The position numbers and the translations under genes are program-made. The notes below the pieces were generated by a model. It had not been told where the DNA came from and made no database searches. It saw only the letters and a list, made by a program, of their open reading frames with translations. A DNA stretch of 64,000 nt from Coprinellus micaceus (Eukaryota; Basidiomycota; Agaricomycetes; Agaricales; Psathyrellaceae): NCBI GenBank assembly GCA_951394405.1, contig OX596334.1, positions 4,588,001-4,652,000 of the forward strand. The letters are read 5' to 3'. Numbering within the stretch: position 1 is the stretch's first letter; every line of letters starts with the position of its first letter. Of this stretch, positions 21,896-31,681 are shown piece by piece.

Positions 21896-24800
21896 ATGGA
21901 CCTCCTCCAGCCCCCCCTCGACATAAGTCTTCGTCCTGTGGTCGCCCAGATTCTGAGCAAGTTCGACGGTCTCCCCCATTACCTCACTGGAGATGCTCTG
22001 TCGACCTGGCGATCGGAGGCCATCTCCATCCTCTGTGAGGCCGTCCCACCGACCCTCCCTCTAGTATCAGATTGGCTCAGCGTTGTGTTGGATGCGGAAG
22101 CTCGCTGTTTAAACCCCGAGGAAGCCCAACGTGGCTTCATTGAGATCCTCCAGTTGACCTGGAGTGCATCCGAGGAGGAACTGGACGCGTTCAAGGTAGT
22201 GCTGCTGAAACGCGTTCATCAGGCATTGGTGAGTTATGAAACCTTTCACCTGAGGATCCTCTGACTCGTATTCGTTCCAGTTTTCCTCCGACACTCCCGC
22301 CCAACTCTGGCAGCATAGCTGTCTTGAGGACCTCACTCGAGCTCCCGAGAGTGACTACCTTGAGCCCGAGGAAGGTATCACCGCTGAAGAGCTACCGCTA
22401 TCAGCACCCTCCAATCTTCCCACCTCCTCCCCTGTGTCTTCCCCTCCTCGAAAGCGTGTCCGGGTTGAACCTCCTACTGCCGTGGAATCTCTCACTGCGT
22501 GGAACCGCTTTCTCCTCGAGTCCGATGGGTTGGTCAAAGACTCCCGTCTCTGGGGAGAGACCTTGCACTCGTCTCCTGACATGTGGCCTCACTTCTTAGA
22601 CCACTGTACGCAGGCTCTCCGAGACGCGTTTCGACATTGCATGGTGCGTCCCCCGCTCGGCCCCGGAACCGTTCCAGTCGCCGTATTCATGTGTTTTTCA
22701 GGGAGATAGTAAGCCTCTGCCCACTGCTGCCATGTGTGACAACTGGTACACCGCTGTGGTACGCGTCATTCGTCGACTTCACTGGATCCTTCCCAAGACT
22801 TTCCACTCACCCGCTTGGGGGCAATCTATTAGGGTGGGTTCCTTCTCCCCGTTTCCGTCCTCTGCCATTGACCTCTCCTTAGTCTCTTGGCCTAGCCAAG
22901 GCTATTGTAGCGTGGAGTGATCCTCGCGGGCTGGCTACCTGGCATGCTCCTCATGCTGTCAAACTGCTGAGGATGCACCGCGTAGACCTTGTCCTCCTGG
23001 TGATCCTGTCTGCGTGGACACCTGCCGGTTCCCTTCCCTGTATTCCCTCTCCTGCGTCTTCTCCCCCTCTTTTAGGATGTTTACAAACCTGGTCTCCTTA
23101 CGTGTGTCCGGTTTTTTCTCTTCGTTTTGCTCTTAATCGTTTACTTCTTTCCCCTGCAGCACGAACCGTTGAAGCCGATTCGAGGTGGGCCTGGCCTTCC
23201 TGTACTTTGCACTCCCCCATATGTCCTGCAGGAATCCACTGGACATCCAAAATCCAGTGGATGTCCAGTGGATTTCACTGGATCTTGCAATTTGTCCACT
23301 GGACATTCACTGGATTCCACTGGATTCCACTGGTGTCCAGTTTGGGTCACAAGCTGTCCTGTACATGTCCAGTCAACGGCCAGGGAATGTCCAGTAGCCT
23401 ACTGGACATCCACTGGACATCCACTGGATATTGTTCAGTCTATGTCTAGTGAAGTCCAAAGACCAAATGACACTGGACATCCACTGGACATAGACTGGAT
23501 ACCTACTGGACATCTGGGAATCATTAAGTTCACACTTAGCAAGGTCAAGTACGAAGGTGAACATTTGGCAGATACATGTACTTAATTACAACAAAAGTCT
23601 ACAAACATAGTTCCCAGTTCTATACAACGAGAAGGTAGGTGTTAGTCAGGGTGGCGTGGCGTGCGAGAATGGGCATTGGCAAGTGAGAATGGGCATGGGG
23701 TGGTACAAGCGGGACCACGTCCGCCGGGGAGATGCAGACGGGGATGGGCATTGGCGGGAGTGACGTGGCGCGTGGGCGTTGGCCGTAGGTACACGGCACA
23801 TGCGAGGACGGGGGTCAGGGGGTGTGACGCGTCGCAGGCGTTGGCCGTAGGGATGTGGCACACGCGAGGACGGGCGTGGTGGTCCGTTGCGACATGGTGG
23901 GCGGGGATTGGCGTCGTACGCGGTTGCGACGTGGCGGGCGGCGACAGGCGTGGTGGTCCGTTGTGACGTGGTGGGCGGGGATCGGCGTGGTGGTCCGTTG
24001 TGCCATGGCGTAGGGGGGTCGGCGTCGTACGCGGTTGTGCCGTGGGGTTGGTGGGTCGGCGGTCGTGGGTGACGTGGGGTTGGGGAAGCGGGGGTGCCAC
24101 GTCGTGTGCCCGATGGCGTGGCGGCAGGCGAGGGCGCCGTTCGGGGTCGGTTGCGACGTGGGCGTTGGGTGAGGTTGTGGAGGGTGAGGGGCAGGGACAC
24201 GGGCGGTGCGGCATGACCCGGCGTGCAACGTGGCGTCGGGTGAGGTCGAGCAGGGTGAGGGGCAGGGGCATGGGCGGTGCCGGGTGACGTGGCATGCGAC
24301 GTGGTGTCCGTGCACCGTCGACGTCGCCGTTCGGGTCCCAGGGGGTGGTCGGGTGCCGTGTCGTGCGCAGCAGTGACGTGGCGGAGGGTTTGGGTGACCG
24401 AGGACGGGGAGGGCATGGAAAGGGAGGACGAGGGCACGGTCAGCTTGGGTGGCGAGGGGCAGGGGACGGCGAGGCGACTTATGAGGAAAGAAAGCACCCC
24501 AACGTGGGGTGCTCGGGCTGTGGGGAGGCTCGCGCTCGCGCTGCAGCGATCCCTTGTGGGGGTTCAACTGGCGGTCGGCGGGCGGGCGCGATTTCGGGGG
24601 GATTGAGGATGGTCGCGGTCGGTACGGTGGTCGAGGTGCGAAGAGGGCGGGCGTGGGTGTTTGCTCGTGGAGCTGGGGACCGGCGTTGAGGACGACGGCG
24701 ACGGACGACGGCGAGAGGATGGTGGTGAAGAGAGAAAGACCACGCGGCGCCTGTGCGGCCACGTCATACGTCCGTGCACAGCTCTGCCAACCGCGTGACG

Positions 24801-26339
24801 TGGCCGCTCAGGAGGGTACTTATATAACTAGTGGGCTAGACCAAAGTAAGCTGTTGTGGTGTAACAGTTAGTTGTGCCTGGCAGAGTGTGAGGTGAAGCT
24901 CGCATGTTCGAATCCCCAACACTACGCTTTTTCAAAAATATTTTTTTATTATTCTTAATACATAGTATACATAAGAGCTGTATAAACATGTCAAGTGGGG
25001 TCCACTGGATGTCACTGGACTCCAGTGGAGTGATGTCCAGTGGCTTTCCACTGGACATCACTGGACATCACTGGACATTAATGGCTGGACATCCAGTGGA
25101 TACGTATCCTGGTATGTCCAGTATCCTGCAGGACATCCAGTCTACGTTGTGACCAGTCATTGTCCAGTGGACATGTTGTTTGGCAGGTACTGGACATGCA
25201 ACTGGACATCAACTGGACACAAATCAATGTCCAGTGGATAAAACTGACGCAAAATCAGGTCAATTGTCCACTGGATGTGCACTGGATGTCTAGTATGTCT
25301 GCTGGATGTCCACTGGATTCCCAAAGGCAAAATGGGGGAGTGTAAAGTACTCCATTTTAGACGCAATTCCTGCGCCAAGGTTCCAGCCCTTATCTCCGTG
25401 CTGGAATCTTCTCCGAGATCATTAAGGCTCTGCGAGGGAAGGCCCGTTCCGAGAAGGTCGATGTAGAATCTGAAGACCCTGCTCCCGATGCCAGGTTCCC
25501 GGACTTTGCGGACCCCCAAGTGGAGGTTATAATGAGAAGAACCCTTATCTATCACCAATTGAAGGATAGTGTGCGCTCTTGGTCCGTTGACACTGGGTTG
25601 CTGGGGATTCCGGGCAGAAGGGTGAGTACCTGAACTCCTGAGTCCTGAGAAAGTGTATTGCCCACTCTTGCCCCTCCAGTCGTTCGAACTGCCCTGTGAA
25701 AAGTGCTCCTCTTTGAAGGAAGAATATCATTGTGTTCGGAAGATTGTGGTTACCCCCCGCCCTGCCTCACCCGACCTTCTGGGCTGTGGGGTTAGCGAAG
25801 CTCCTGGGGAAGAACTCAGGGCCCCTACTGTACGTCACGTTCCCCTTGTTTGAGTCCCCCCCATTCTTACTCTTTCTGTGCAGACCAAACACCCCAAGCA
25901 TCCCAACCGGAAACCTCCACCAGCACCCAAACCTGTGTATACCCTGGCCGATCTGGAGCTGGTTGAGATCGCCTGCGATGAACGCGTTATCAAAAGGTGC
26001 AAGGTCCAGGTATTCAAATTCTTGGATGAGCGTGGCAACCTGGTTTGCAAACCTCTTTACCGTTCAGGACTATATCTCATCCATCTTTAGCTCGACTTTC
26101 TGGCGTATAACGCCATCCCCGACGCCTCCCTTCAAAGGATGAAAAGACACTTTGATAGTTTCTCCCGTCTCAAGGGTTTGGTACGGGGCAAGCAATTCAA
26201 GACCTATACGCAGGGCAAGATGGTACCCCGAGGAGAGAGGACCCCGAACGGTGGGGCCCCTGGTGATTGTCACCGTTTTTACGACTCGATGGGTGCTAGC
26301 GATGAGTGCTCTTTGAATAGTCTATTTGACAACGCTGAA
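21896..26339 (+). CDS. uncharacterised multi-exon protein whose introns host two TIR elements
   Basis: I can follow exons with consistent phase at 21896-22228, 22281-22645, about 22701-22835, about 22883-22998, about 23159-23185, about 25378-25621, 25680-25830, 25884-26049 (or to about 26040) and 26091-26339, giving about 590 residues. Exon 1 begins MDLLQPPLDISLRPVVAQIL. Exon 2 has a basic patch (PPRKRVRVEPP). A cysteine group, LPCEKCSSLKEEYHC, lies in the 25680 exon. The last recognised exon contains KGLVRGKQFKTYTQGKMVPRG. One intron (about 23186-25377) holds a 2.15 kb TIR element. The GTACGT donor at 26340 opens into a second element, and unspliced translation runs on into that element to 26762. 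No exon beyond the second element was found, so the 3' end may be lost. Function unknown. Confidence 0.55.
23228..23520. repeat. left subterminal array of element 1
   Basis: At least fifteen occurrences of CCACTGG / CCAGTGG cores in about 290 bases, mostly linked by ACAT or ATT. Adjacent cores are spaced 10-11 bases (for example 23300-23345 and 23400-23440). The words are near-palindromic, so the array reads alike on both strands. Confidence 0.85.
23640..24400. repeat. GC-rich imperfect tandem repeats in the centre of element 1
   Basis: Units such as GGCGTTGGCCGTAGG (near 23777 and 23838) and GTGGTCCGTTG (near 23879, 23962, 23991) recur with small changes. On the minus strand they give long low-complexity Pro/His/Thr-rich frames that I do not regard as genes. 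Confidence 0.6.
24848..24932 (+). ncRNA. tRNA-like / SINE-like Pol III promoter module
   Basis: An A-box-like TGGTGTAACAG (24857-24867) is followed about 40 bases later by a B-box-like GTTCGAATCC (24906-24915) and a TTTTT terminator (24928-24932). This is the layout of an RNA polymerase III internal promoter. The expected T-stem and acceptor stem do not pair well, so this is not a sound tRNA gene. A decayed tRNA or the head of a tRNA-derived SINE is more likely. It lies inside element 1. Confidence 0.4.
24990..25322. repeat. right subterminal array of element 1
   Basis: Same words as the left array. CACTGGACAT occurs in tandem at about 25050-25080 with a 10-base period; further CCAGTGG and CCACTGG cores continue to 25318. 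The right TIR follows directly. Confidence 0.85.
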
Positions 26340-26384
26340 GTACGTCGAGTCTTTAGATACGTCTCCTTTGCATCGCCCGCCCTC

Positions 26385-27376
26385 AGTACTTCACACTCCC
26401 CCACTTGTCTAATTGGACTCCATTGGAGTCCAGCCACCCCATTGGATATCCAGCCTGGGGGGGCTGGGGTCCATTGGAGTCCAGTGGAAACCCAATGGAC
26501 CCCAACCAAGTCTAGCCCACCCCAGCCCACTCCAATTGGACTCCAACCCAAGTCCAACCAAGTCCAACCAACTCTGTCCAGACTCCAGGGTGAAATTTTT
26601 GGTAGTGATTGGACTCCAACTAGACTCCAATTGGAGTCCAATGAGACACTAGCCACATCTGTCTTTTATGCAACTGTAGGCTGTGTGAGAAATCATTATC
26701 TTTCCCACAGTTGTCACCAGTCATCATCACACTCATATCAGACCCCCTCAATGCAAATATAGTAACTGAATCAAATTACCAGTCTTTAGATTTTGGATCA
26801 GCCCTGACATCAAATCAACATATGCATGACATCATATGTCATAAATGGGTAAGATAGGAATATTTTCAGTATTTTTCCCGAATTTTCCAGAATTAATGTG
26901 ATGGAATAAGGTTACATGTCAAATTTGTCATAACAATTATGATGTCATACTTCCCAAACAAGAATGATGGGAATATTTTCAGTATTTTTCCCGATTTTTC
27001 CGGAATTAATGTGACAGAATGATATCATATGTCAAAATAGCACAGCCACAGTTTCCCATACCCACGCTTTTTCTCTGGCTTGGGCCATGGGTCCCCATTG
27101 GACTCCAGTGGAGTCCAATGAGATTTTGTCTAATGGACCCCAAATCGCAACCCCAATGGTGTCTTGTCAGTCTAGGCTGGGGAAACCATCTTTTTGGGTC
27201 CAATTGGAGTCCAACGTGTGAATTTTGGGTGGTAGATTGGGGTTGGTTGGGGTGGGCTAGGCCCAATGGCATAAAATTTGGGGGGCAGTCTACCCAATGA
27301 CCCCAATTGGACTCCAATGGACCCCATTGGGTACCCAATGGAGTCCAATTAGAGAAGTGGGGCACAGTAAAGTACT
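26385..27376. mobile_element. TIR element 2 with TTGGAGTCCAA-type palindromic subterminal arrays
   Basis: The left end reads AGTACTTCACACTCCCCCAC. The right end, reverse complemented, reads AGTACTTTACTGTGCCCCAC. Both then run into CTAATTGGACTCC, giving an inverted repeat of about 38 bases. The first 20 bases match the TIR of element 1. Arrays of TTGGAGTCC / GGACTCCAA words fill about 26409-26645 and 27090-27352. The centre is AT-rich, without coding potential. Length about 990 bases. It begins inside what looks like an intron (donor GTACGT at 26340) of the gene that also hosts element 1. No clear target-site duplication. Confidence 0.75.
26857..27021 (+). repeat. direct duplication in the core of element 2
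   Basis: GGAATATTTTCAGTATTTTT followed by CCCG and an AATTAATGTGA stretch occurs at 26857 and again at 26970, a spacing of 113 bases. Each copy is followed or preceded by ATCATATGTCA-like words. Confidence 0.8.
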
Positions 27377-27516
27377 CGATGGTGCTGGTCTGGTACTTGG
27401 AGCTGTGGTTTATACCATGTGAGATCACTGTCCCAATAGCCTTTGGGTGATCCAAAAGTATCTGTTCGAAAGCCCATGCAATAGAACAAGCACGCATGTG
27501 CCATACACACCACCAT

Positions 27517-27890
27517 ATGAGGTCAGGCAAATTTGATGGGGGGTTCTTGTGTGATTTATTGGTGATAGCAAATAGCTGGGTGATTACACTGCATGTGTTT
27601 GCCAGCCCCCAATGTCAAAATCGGTTCGCTAATAACCCAAATACGTCTGAACCTCAGTGTGTAAGGGATTGTCGCATGCTGGTACTGGCCCTCGCATACC
27701 ATCCAATGGGGTCAGGGAAATTTAAGGGTGTGCTCTTGTGTGATTTATGGGTGGTAGCAGGTGGCAGGGTGATCACATTGCATGTGTCCACTTGCCCCTA
27801 TGGCCAAAACCTGTCTTCTAATTATCCAAATACCCCTGCAGCACAGTATGTTATGTGTAGTCATGCAGTAGTACATGCCCTCCTGTTTGC
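27517..27890 (+). repeat. 189-base direct duplication
   Basis: Two diverged copies start at 27517 (ATGAGGTCAGGCAAATTTGA) and 27706 (ATGGGGTCAGGGAAATTTAA). Both continue through CTTGTGTGATTTAT, GCATGTGT and CCAAATAC. The area between element 2 and element 3 (27377-28242) otherwise holds no recognisable gene. Confidence 0.75.
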
Positions 27891-28242
27891 ACATCACATT
27901 GTGTGCCAAAATAACCTAAACAGTGTCCTTGCAAAGCCCGGAATTTTGAAATCCGCCATTTGGCATCCGTGGGAGCCAGATTTGACATCGCAACAAACAC
28001 CCCCAAATAGAGGTTGACAAGGGCTTTCTAACGGTACCAAAATCATCCTTATCGGCCAAGAATTGACTCTGATATCAGGCATGCGATTTTGCATACTCTT
28101 ATCTAAATGAGTGTCATTTCCGATCTCAGATCTGCATGACATCATATCTATTTGTGTATGTATGACATCATCATTTGTTTGTTTGTCATGTTTGTCATTG
28201 TTTGTTGTGTCACACACTGGTCACATCTGTCACAGTGTGACT

Positions 28243-28577
28243 GTAACACCCAAGCTGAGCTCACCTGGGTGTCAGCTCAGCTGGATAGCCTGGTACGATG
28301 GGAGGAACTTGTACTGGAGCTGAGCTTCACACGCTCAAGCTGAGCCCCCATGGTGCAAGCAGCTCAGCTCCTCGCATCAGCTGGATGACTCTCAGCTTGG
28401 CTGGGAACAGCTCAGCTCAGCTGGATATGCGCCAGCCTGCAGCTGAGCTGACGCGTTTTTAGCTGAGCTCGGACCCAGCCGGCCCAGCCCAGCCCAGCTG
28501 CCTGCCAAGCTGGCCGGCTCTAAGCCGGGGAGCTGGGGCCAGCTGGGTCCGGCTTAGAGCCGGCCAGCTGGGGTGAC
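28243..28577. mobile_element. short palindrome-rich element 3 (CAGCTCAGCTGAGCT words)
   Basis: About 335 bases dominated by AGCTGAGCT / CAGCTCAGCTGGA words. The left end GTAACACCCAAGCTGA resembles the reverse complement of the right end, GTCACCCCAGCTGG, so short imperfect TIRs are likely. It differs in sequence from elements 1 and 2 but has the same style: many near-palindromic words between inverted ends. A perfect 21-base inverted repeat sits near its right end. No coding capacity. Confidence 0.6.
28508..28569. repeat. perfect 21-base inverted repeat (hairpin)
   Basis: Arm 1 is 28508-28528 and arm 2 is 28549-28569; arm 2 is the exact reverse complement of arm 1 (core GGCCGGCTCTAAGCCGG). 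The spacer is 20 bases and itself contains CAGCTGG-type words. Confidence 0.9.
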
Positions 28578-29812
28578 CTAGGTGCAGGGCCGCTGCGAAC
28601 ACTGTGTGGAATCGCAGCTGTCAGCCCGTGGATCCTGGAAGTTGCCATCAACCGATGACACACCTTGGTATACCACCAGACGACATTCCTCAAACCAGAA
28701 GTAGATGTGGGCAACGCCCTTGCCGTACTTCTCCAGAAACTGGGTCAAGAACCCCGAGGACACATTGGGTAATTGAGCCCCATCGACCTGGATCCGGAGA
28801 GTGTATAGATTCTCCGGGCCACCCCTCAACGAGCGTATCACCTCTAGCCAAGCAAGGCTGGAAGCCGAGAGGCAAAGCTCCTTCAATGCGGAGAGAACAA
28901 ATGGGCCATTTGGGAGGGTATCCGGCTGCCAGTCACTGCGGAAATCCGAGTTCCAATTGGCGTTGATCACCAAACTCTCCAGAGATGGCATGAAGGCAAG
29001 AGCGAGGGCTACCTCTGCTGGCCACGAGTGGGTCCCGGCCAAAACAAACCTCTGGATTTGGTTGTACCTCGGCAAACACATCCAATCTACCGTCCTGCTG
29101 ATCAGCCACGGTGTCTGGAGAGATAAAGATCCCCGAATATTCCTGAAGTGCTCCAGAACGGCATTGAAGCATTCTCCAACCTCCACGCAACCTAATCCCG
29201 CCCTCGAACGCGAGCAACCCTGAGCTCGCAGATCGATATGGAGTATGTTGATGCCGGTAGGAATACTGCAATTGGGCGATAGGAGAAGTAGGCGGAGCAG
29301 GTGAAGCCGATCAACGGAAAGGATGCGAATGTCGCGAAAGAGGAAGGAGCGGGCAGCAGGACTGAACTCTTTGCAGGTTAAACTGAGGTTTTCAATAGAT
29401 CCATAGGAGGCCTTCAAGAGGTCGACTATATCCTCCTTGATTTCGATTGGGATGTAACTCATCAGGGCCAGATTCGAGTGGGTAGGTCTTTCTAAGGAAG
29501 TCCCCAAGTGTCGTCATATAATAGAGGATGCTGGACAACCGAGTCAACATGTGGCTTCGGCGCCAGCGAGTTTGACTCACGTGCGATAATGTTTGGCTGT
29601 TTCTCTTCGAAAATGGGGCCCTCCGGCCCAACATTCCTCATTGAAATTAAATCGTAGGGGAACCCTCGGCGGGAGCACCAGCAAATCCGATCAGGCATGC
29701 TTAGATAATGAAGTTTGGCTCTGGTTGAACCGTTCTGAACCCCCGACGAATCGCTATGAGTTGCTTCCACTGGTTCCTCAAGTCGGGGTATCCTGACTGT
29801 CGGGGCCGACAT
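28578..29812 (-). CDS. F-box / leucine-rich protein, possibly truncated at its 3' end
   Basis: Two exons. Exon 1 starts at ATG 29812 (MSAPTVRIPRLEEPVEA) and ends near 29581. A GTGAGT..CCTTAG intron (29580 to about 29492) joins it in phase to RPTHSNLALMSYIPIEIKED. The start of exon 2 has the F-box pattern (IPIEIKEDIVDLLKAS, then LSLTCKEFSPAARSFLFRDI). It is followed by leucine-rich segments (FMPSLESLVINANW, LSALKELCLSASSLAWLEVI). Such proteins are usually substrate receptors of SCF ubiquitin ligases. The stop codon (28578-28580) directly abuts element 3, so the natural C-terminus may have been cut off by that insertion. About 380 residues. If exon 1 is wrong, translation could start at MSYIPIEI (29462). 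Confidence 0.65.
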
Positions 29813-30017
29813 GATTACCCTCTAGGCGCTGGAACCGGGCACGGCGTGACAGATGCTTTCGGTAGCGCACCTCCCGGTTCAGCGCCAAAATCCCGTTTGA
29901 CTCGACTGTTGGTCGAGTAATTTCTCAGCTGACTCCATTCTGTGCGCCGTATAAAGTGAGTCCGAGCTTGGTCTGCACCGATTTGTCGCTTACTCTCCCC
30001 CTTCCCCTAATCGTGCC
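29813..30017. promoter_or_regulatory. short divergent intergenic region
   Basis: About 205 bases separate the start of the minus-strand F-box gene and the plus-strand gene at 30018, so promoters of both must be here. GTATAAAGTGAG near 29949 looks like a TATA-type element for the plus-strand gene. Confidence 0.4.
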
Positions 30018-30701
30018 ATGAGCCACAGTTCTATGATCTCCCTTCGAGCCTCCTCCCCGGAGGCGCACGACCCACGGGACGACGACCGCTGCACCTGGCT
30101 AAAGGAGACCGTGTCCGATTTGCGAGCCAATAATCATGATTTACGATTGATTCTGGGCTTCTTCGAACGCGACATAGACAAACTTCGAAATGATTTGGAA
30201 GTGCAGAAGGCCCGAAGCGCTCGCCTTGAAGAGTGTATCCGCCTATCGACCGACCAACAACGGCGCGTTCAGGAGCGGAATGATGTGTTGGAGGATTTAC
30301 TGGAGCTTAAAACCGATGGAAACAATCCTCCTCTCAGTCAGGTACACCGGATTCACTTCCACCCATGCCCAAGGCTAGTACTCAGACCGCAAGGATAGAG
30401 CAGGACTTCCGTCTCCGTTTCCGCCTCCGTTTCCGCCTCTATGCCTTACCCAGAAAGCGGTGTATGTCCACAGCGTCTCAACGTAATAAGCGTATATGGA
30501 CTAAACCAGGTTCAGACTCGTGGAACGAAGCGTCCCAGGGAGGGTGGAGACCCTGACATTCATAGGGGGTCTCGAATCAGGAGGGGCCGACAGAATCTGA
30601 CACCGACGGTAAGCACCCATCCCCTTGATTCTCCTTCGTACCGACCATATATCAACACTTTCAAGCAGGTACCTGGTTCTGGCCCTGGTACTAGCGGCTG
30701 A
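30018..30701 (+). CDS. small coiled-coil protein
   Basis: ATG at 30018 (MSHSSMISLRASSPEAHDPR). Exon 1 encodes a charged heptad-rich helix (TWLKETVSDLRANNHDLRLI; DIDKLRNDLEVQKARSARLE). It ends with LSQ before a GTACAC donor at about 30342. The best phase-consistent acceptor is near 30510 (AAACCAG), giving VQTRGTKRPREGGD and a basic RRGRQNLTPT. A GTAAGC..AAGCAG intron (about 30610-30668) leads to the short end VPGSGPGTSG and stop at 30699-30701. Total about 150 residues. The pattern (coiled coil plus basic tail) suits a nuclear or oligomeric adaptor, but no family is recognised. A TATA-like GTATAAAG sits about 70 bases upstream. Confidence 0.58.
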
Positions 30702-31681
30702 TTACTGAGTCTGGCGTACTGAGGCTGTGAAAGCGCGGCTCGAGCTACTTATGTATATGTGCCTTAGTTGCAAGAAGACTCCCGATCCGGTTGCCGTGCT
30801 CTGGGTCGTAATATTTCGCTATTTATCCACCTTTCGCTTATGCGCAGCTTTGACTGTTGTCCTCGTCATTCTCTCTTCCTCATCCTTCTCTCTTTCGCAT
30901 TTGTTTGTCGACCCTCAGCGCTCCGTGAATAACATTAAATTTGGACAAATCACCGCTAATTGGGAGTTCCTCGCCATTTCTCATTTCTCATGCCTCAAAG
31001 TTTGAGCGCTTAGGATTCATCCTCGTTCTCGCTATGGCTTTCTTGGAATAATCCGCCTTCAGTGCCCAATTCAAACTCCGCTTCGACGTCATGCCGGTTT
31101 CCGAACTACCACCTCAATCACGCCAACCCCACCCTGGTTAACGACCTCCGTCTCCATTTCCACTCCCATTGCCTCACGTAGTTGCCACCAACGAAAATAA
31201 AGAAGCGGACGATGGATCGGAAAGGATCTTCAAGGGGTGGGCGAGGTGAGTCGCTAGTTGTCCTTTCTTTGGGCCATAGGCCGTTGTCTGTTGTACCCTT
31301 TCATGTCACCTTGCCTCCAGCTTCGCATCTCACTCACTTCCCCAACACTCTGTCCCTCTTCCTTTGCCCCTCCCTTCCTTCAGACCCCGTACCCTTACCT
31401 CCTCTTCCGCATCCATCCCAGCCGTCCCTTGTTCTATCGTTTCACACTTTCTCTGGCTCCGCGCCCTTCTCACGTCTCGTTGGTGTTCCTGACCGCTTCT
31501 TCCTCCTTCGTTCTAGGACTCCCATCATCGAAGCCAGCACAGCGTCATCGTGCCCGATTCACCTAGTACCGCCCGATCCTCTTCATCCCTCTGCCCGCCC
31601 TGCCTCTCCGGTACTTCACCGATTTCTGCATCCATTTCCACCCCCAGCAGACAATTGGTCCGCTGGTAGACTCGACGCCAA
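30702..31681. other. no gene recognised
   Basis: About 1 kb, pyrimidine-rich from 31300 to 31660. Overlapping Pro/Ser/Leu-rich open frames have no domain-like sequence. I see no supported gene. Confidence 0.45.

Larger units (their letters stand above)
23201..25351. mobile_element. TIR element 1 with TGGACATCCAC-type palindromic subterminal arrays
   Basis: The left end reads TGTACTTTGCACTCCCCCAT. The right end, reverse complemented, reads AGTACTTTACACTCCCCCAT. Similarity continues inward for about 44 bases. Inside both ends lie arrays of short repeats built from CCACTGGACAT and its complement. The centre (about 23600-24990) is unrelated GC-rich DNA with imperfect repeats and a tRNA-like piece. 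No transposase frame is visible, so it looks non-autonomous. The target-site duplication is unclear; only CC is shared next to both ends. The element sits inside an intron of the surrounding gene. It shares its TIR with the element at 26385. Confidence 0.75.

Noticed and set aside
23646..24762. Long minus-strand frames of 217-315 residues rich in Pro/His/Thr
   Set aside because: They arise from GC-rich imperfect repeats in the centre of element 1; three overlapping frames are open at once and none has a domain.
24848..24932. A functional tRNA gene
   Set aside because: A- and B-box-like motifs are present, but the T-stem and acceptor stem do not pair, so only a tRNA-like relic is claimed.
23228..25322. 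A CRISPR array
   Set aside because: Repeats are short, near-palindromic, irregular and without unique spacers of constant length, and the surrounding genes are eukaryotic.
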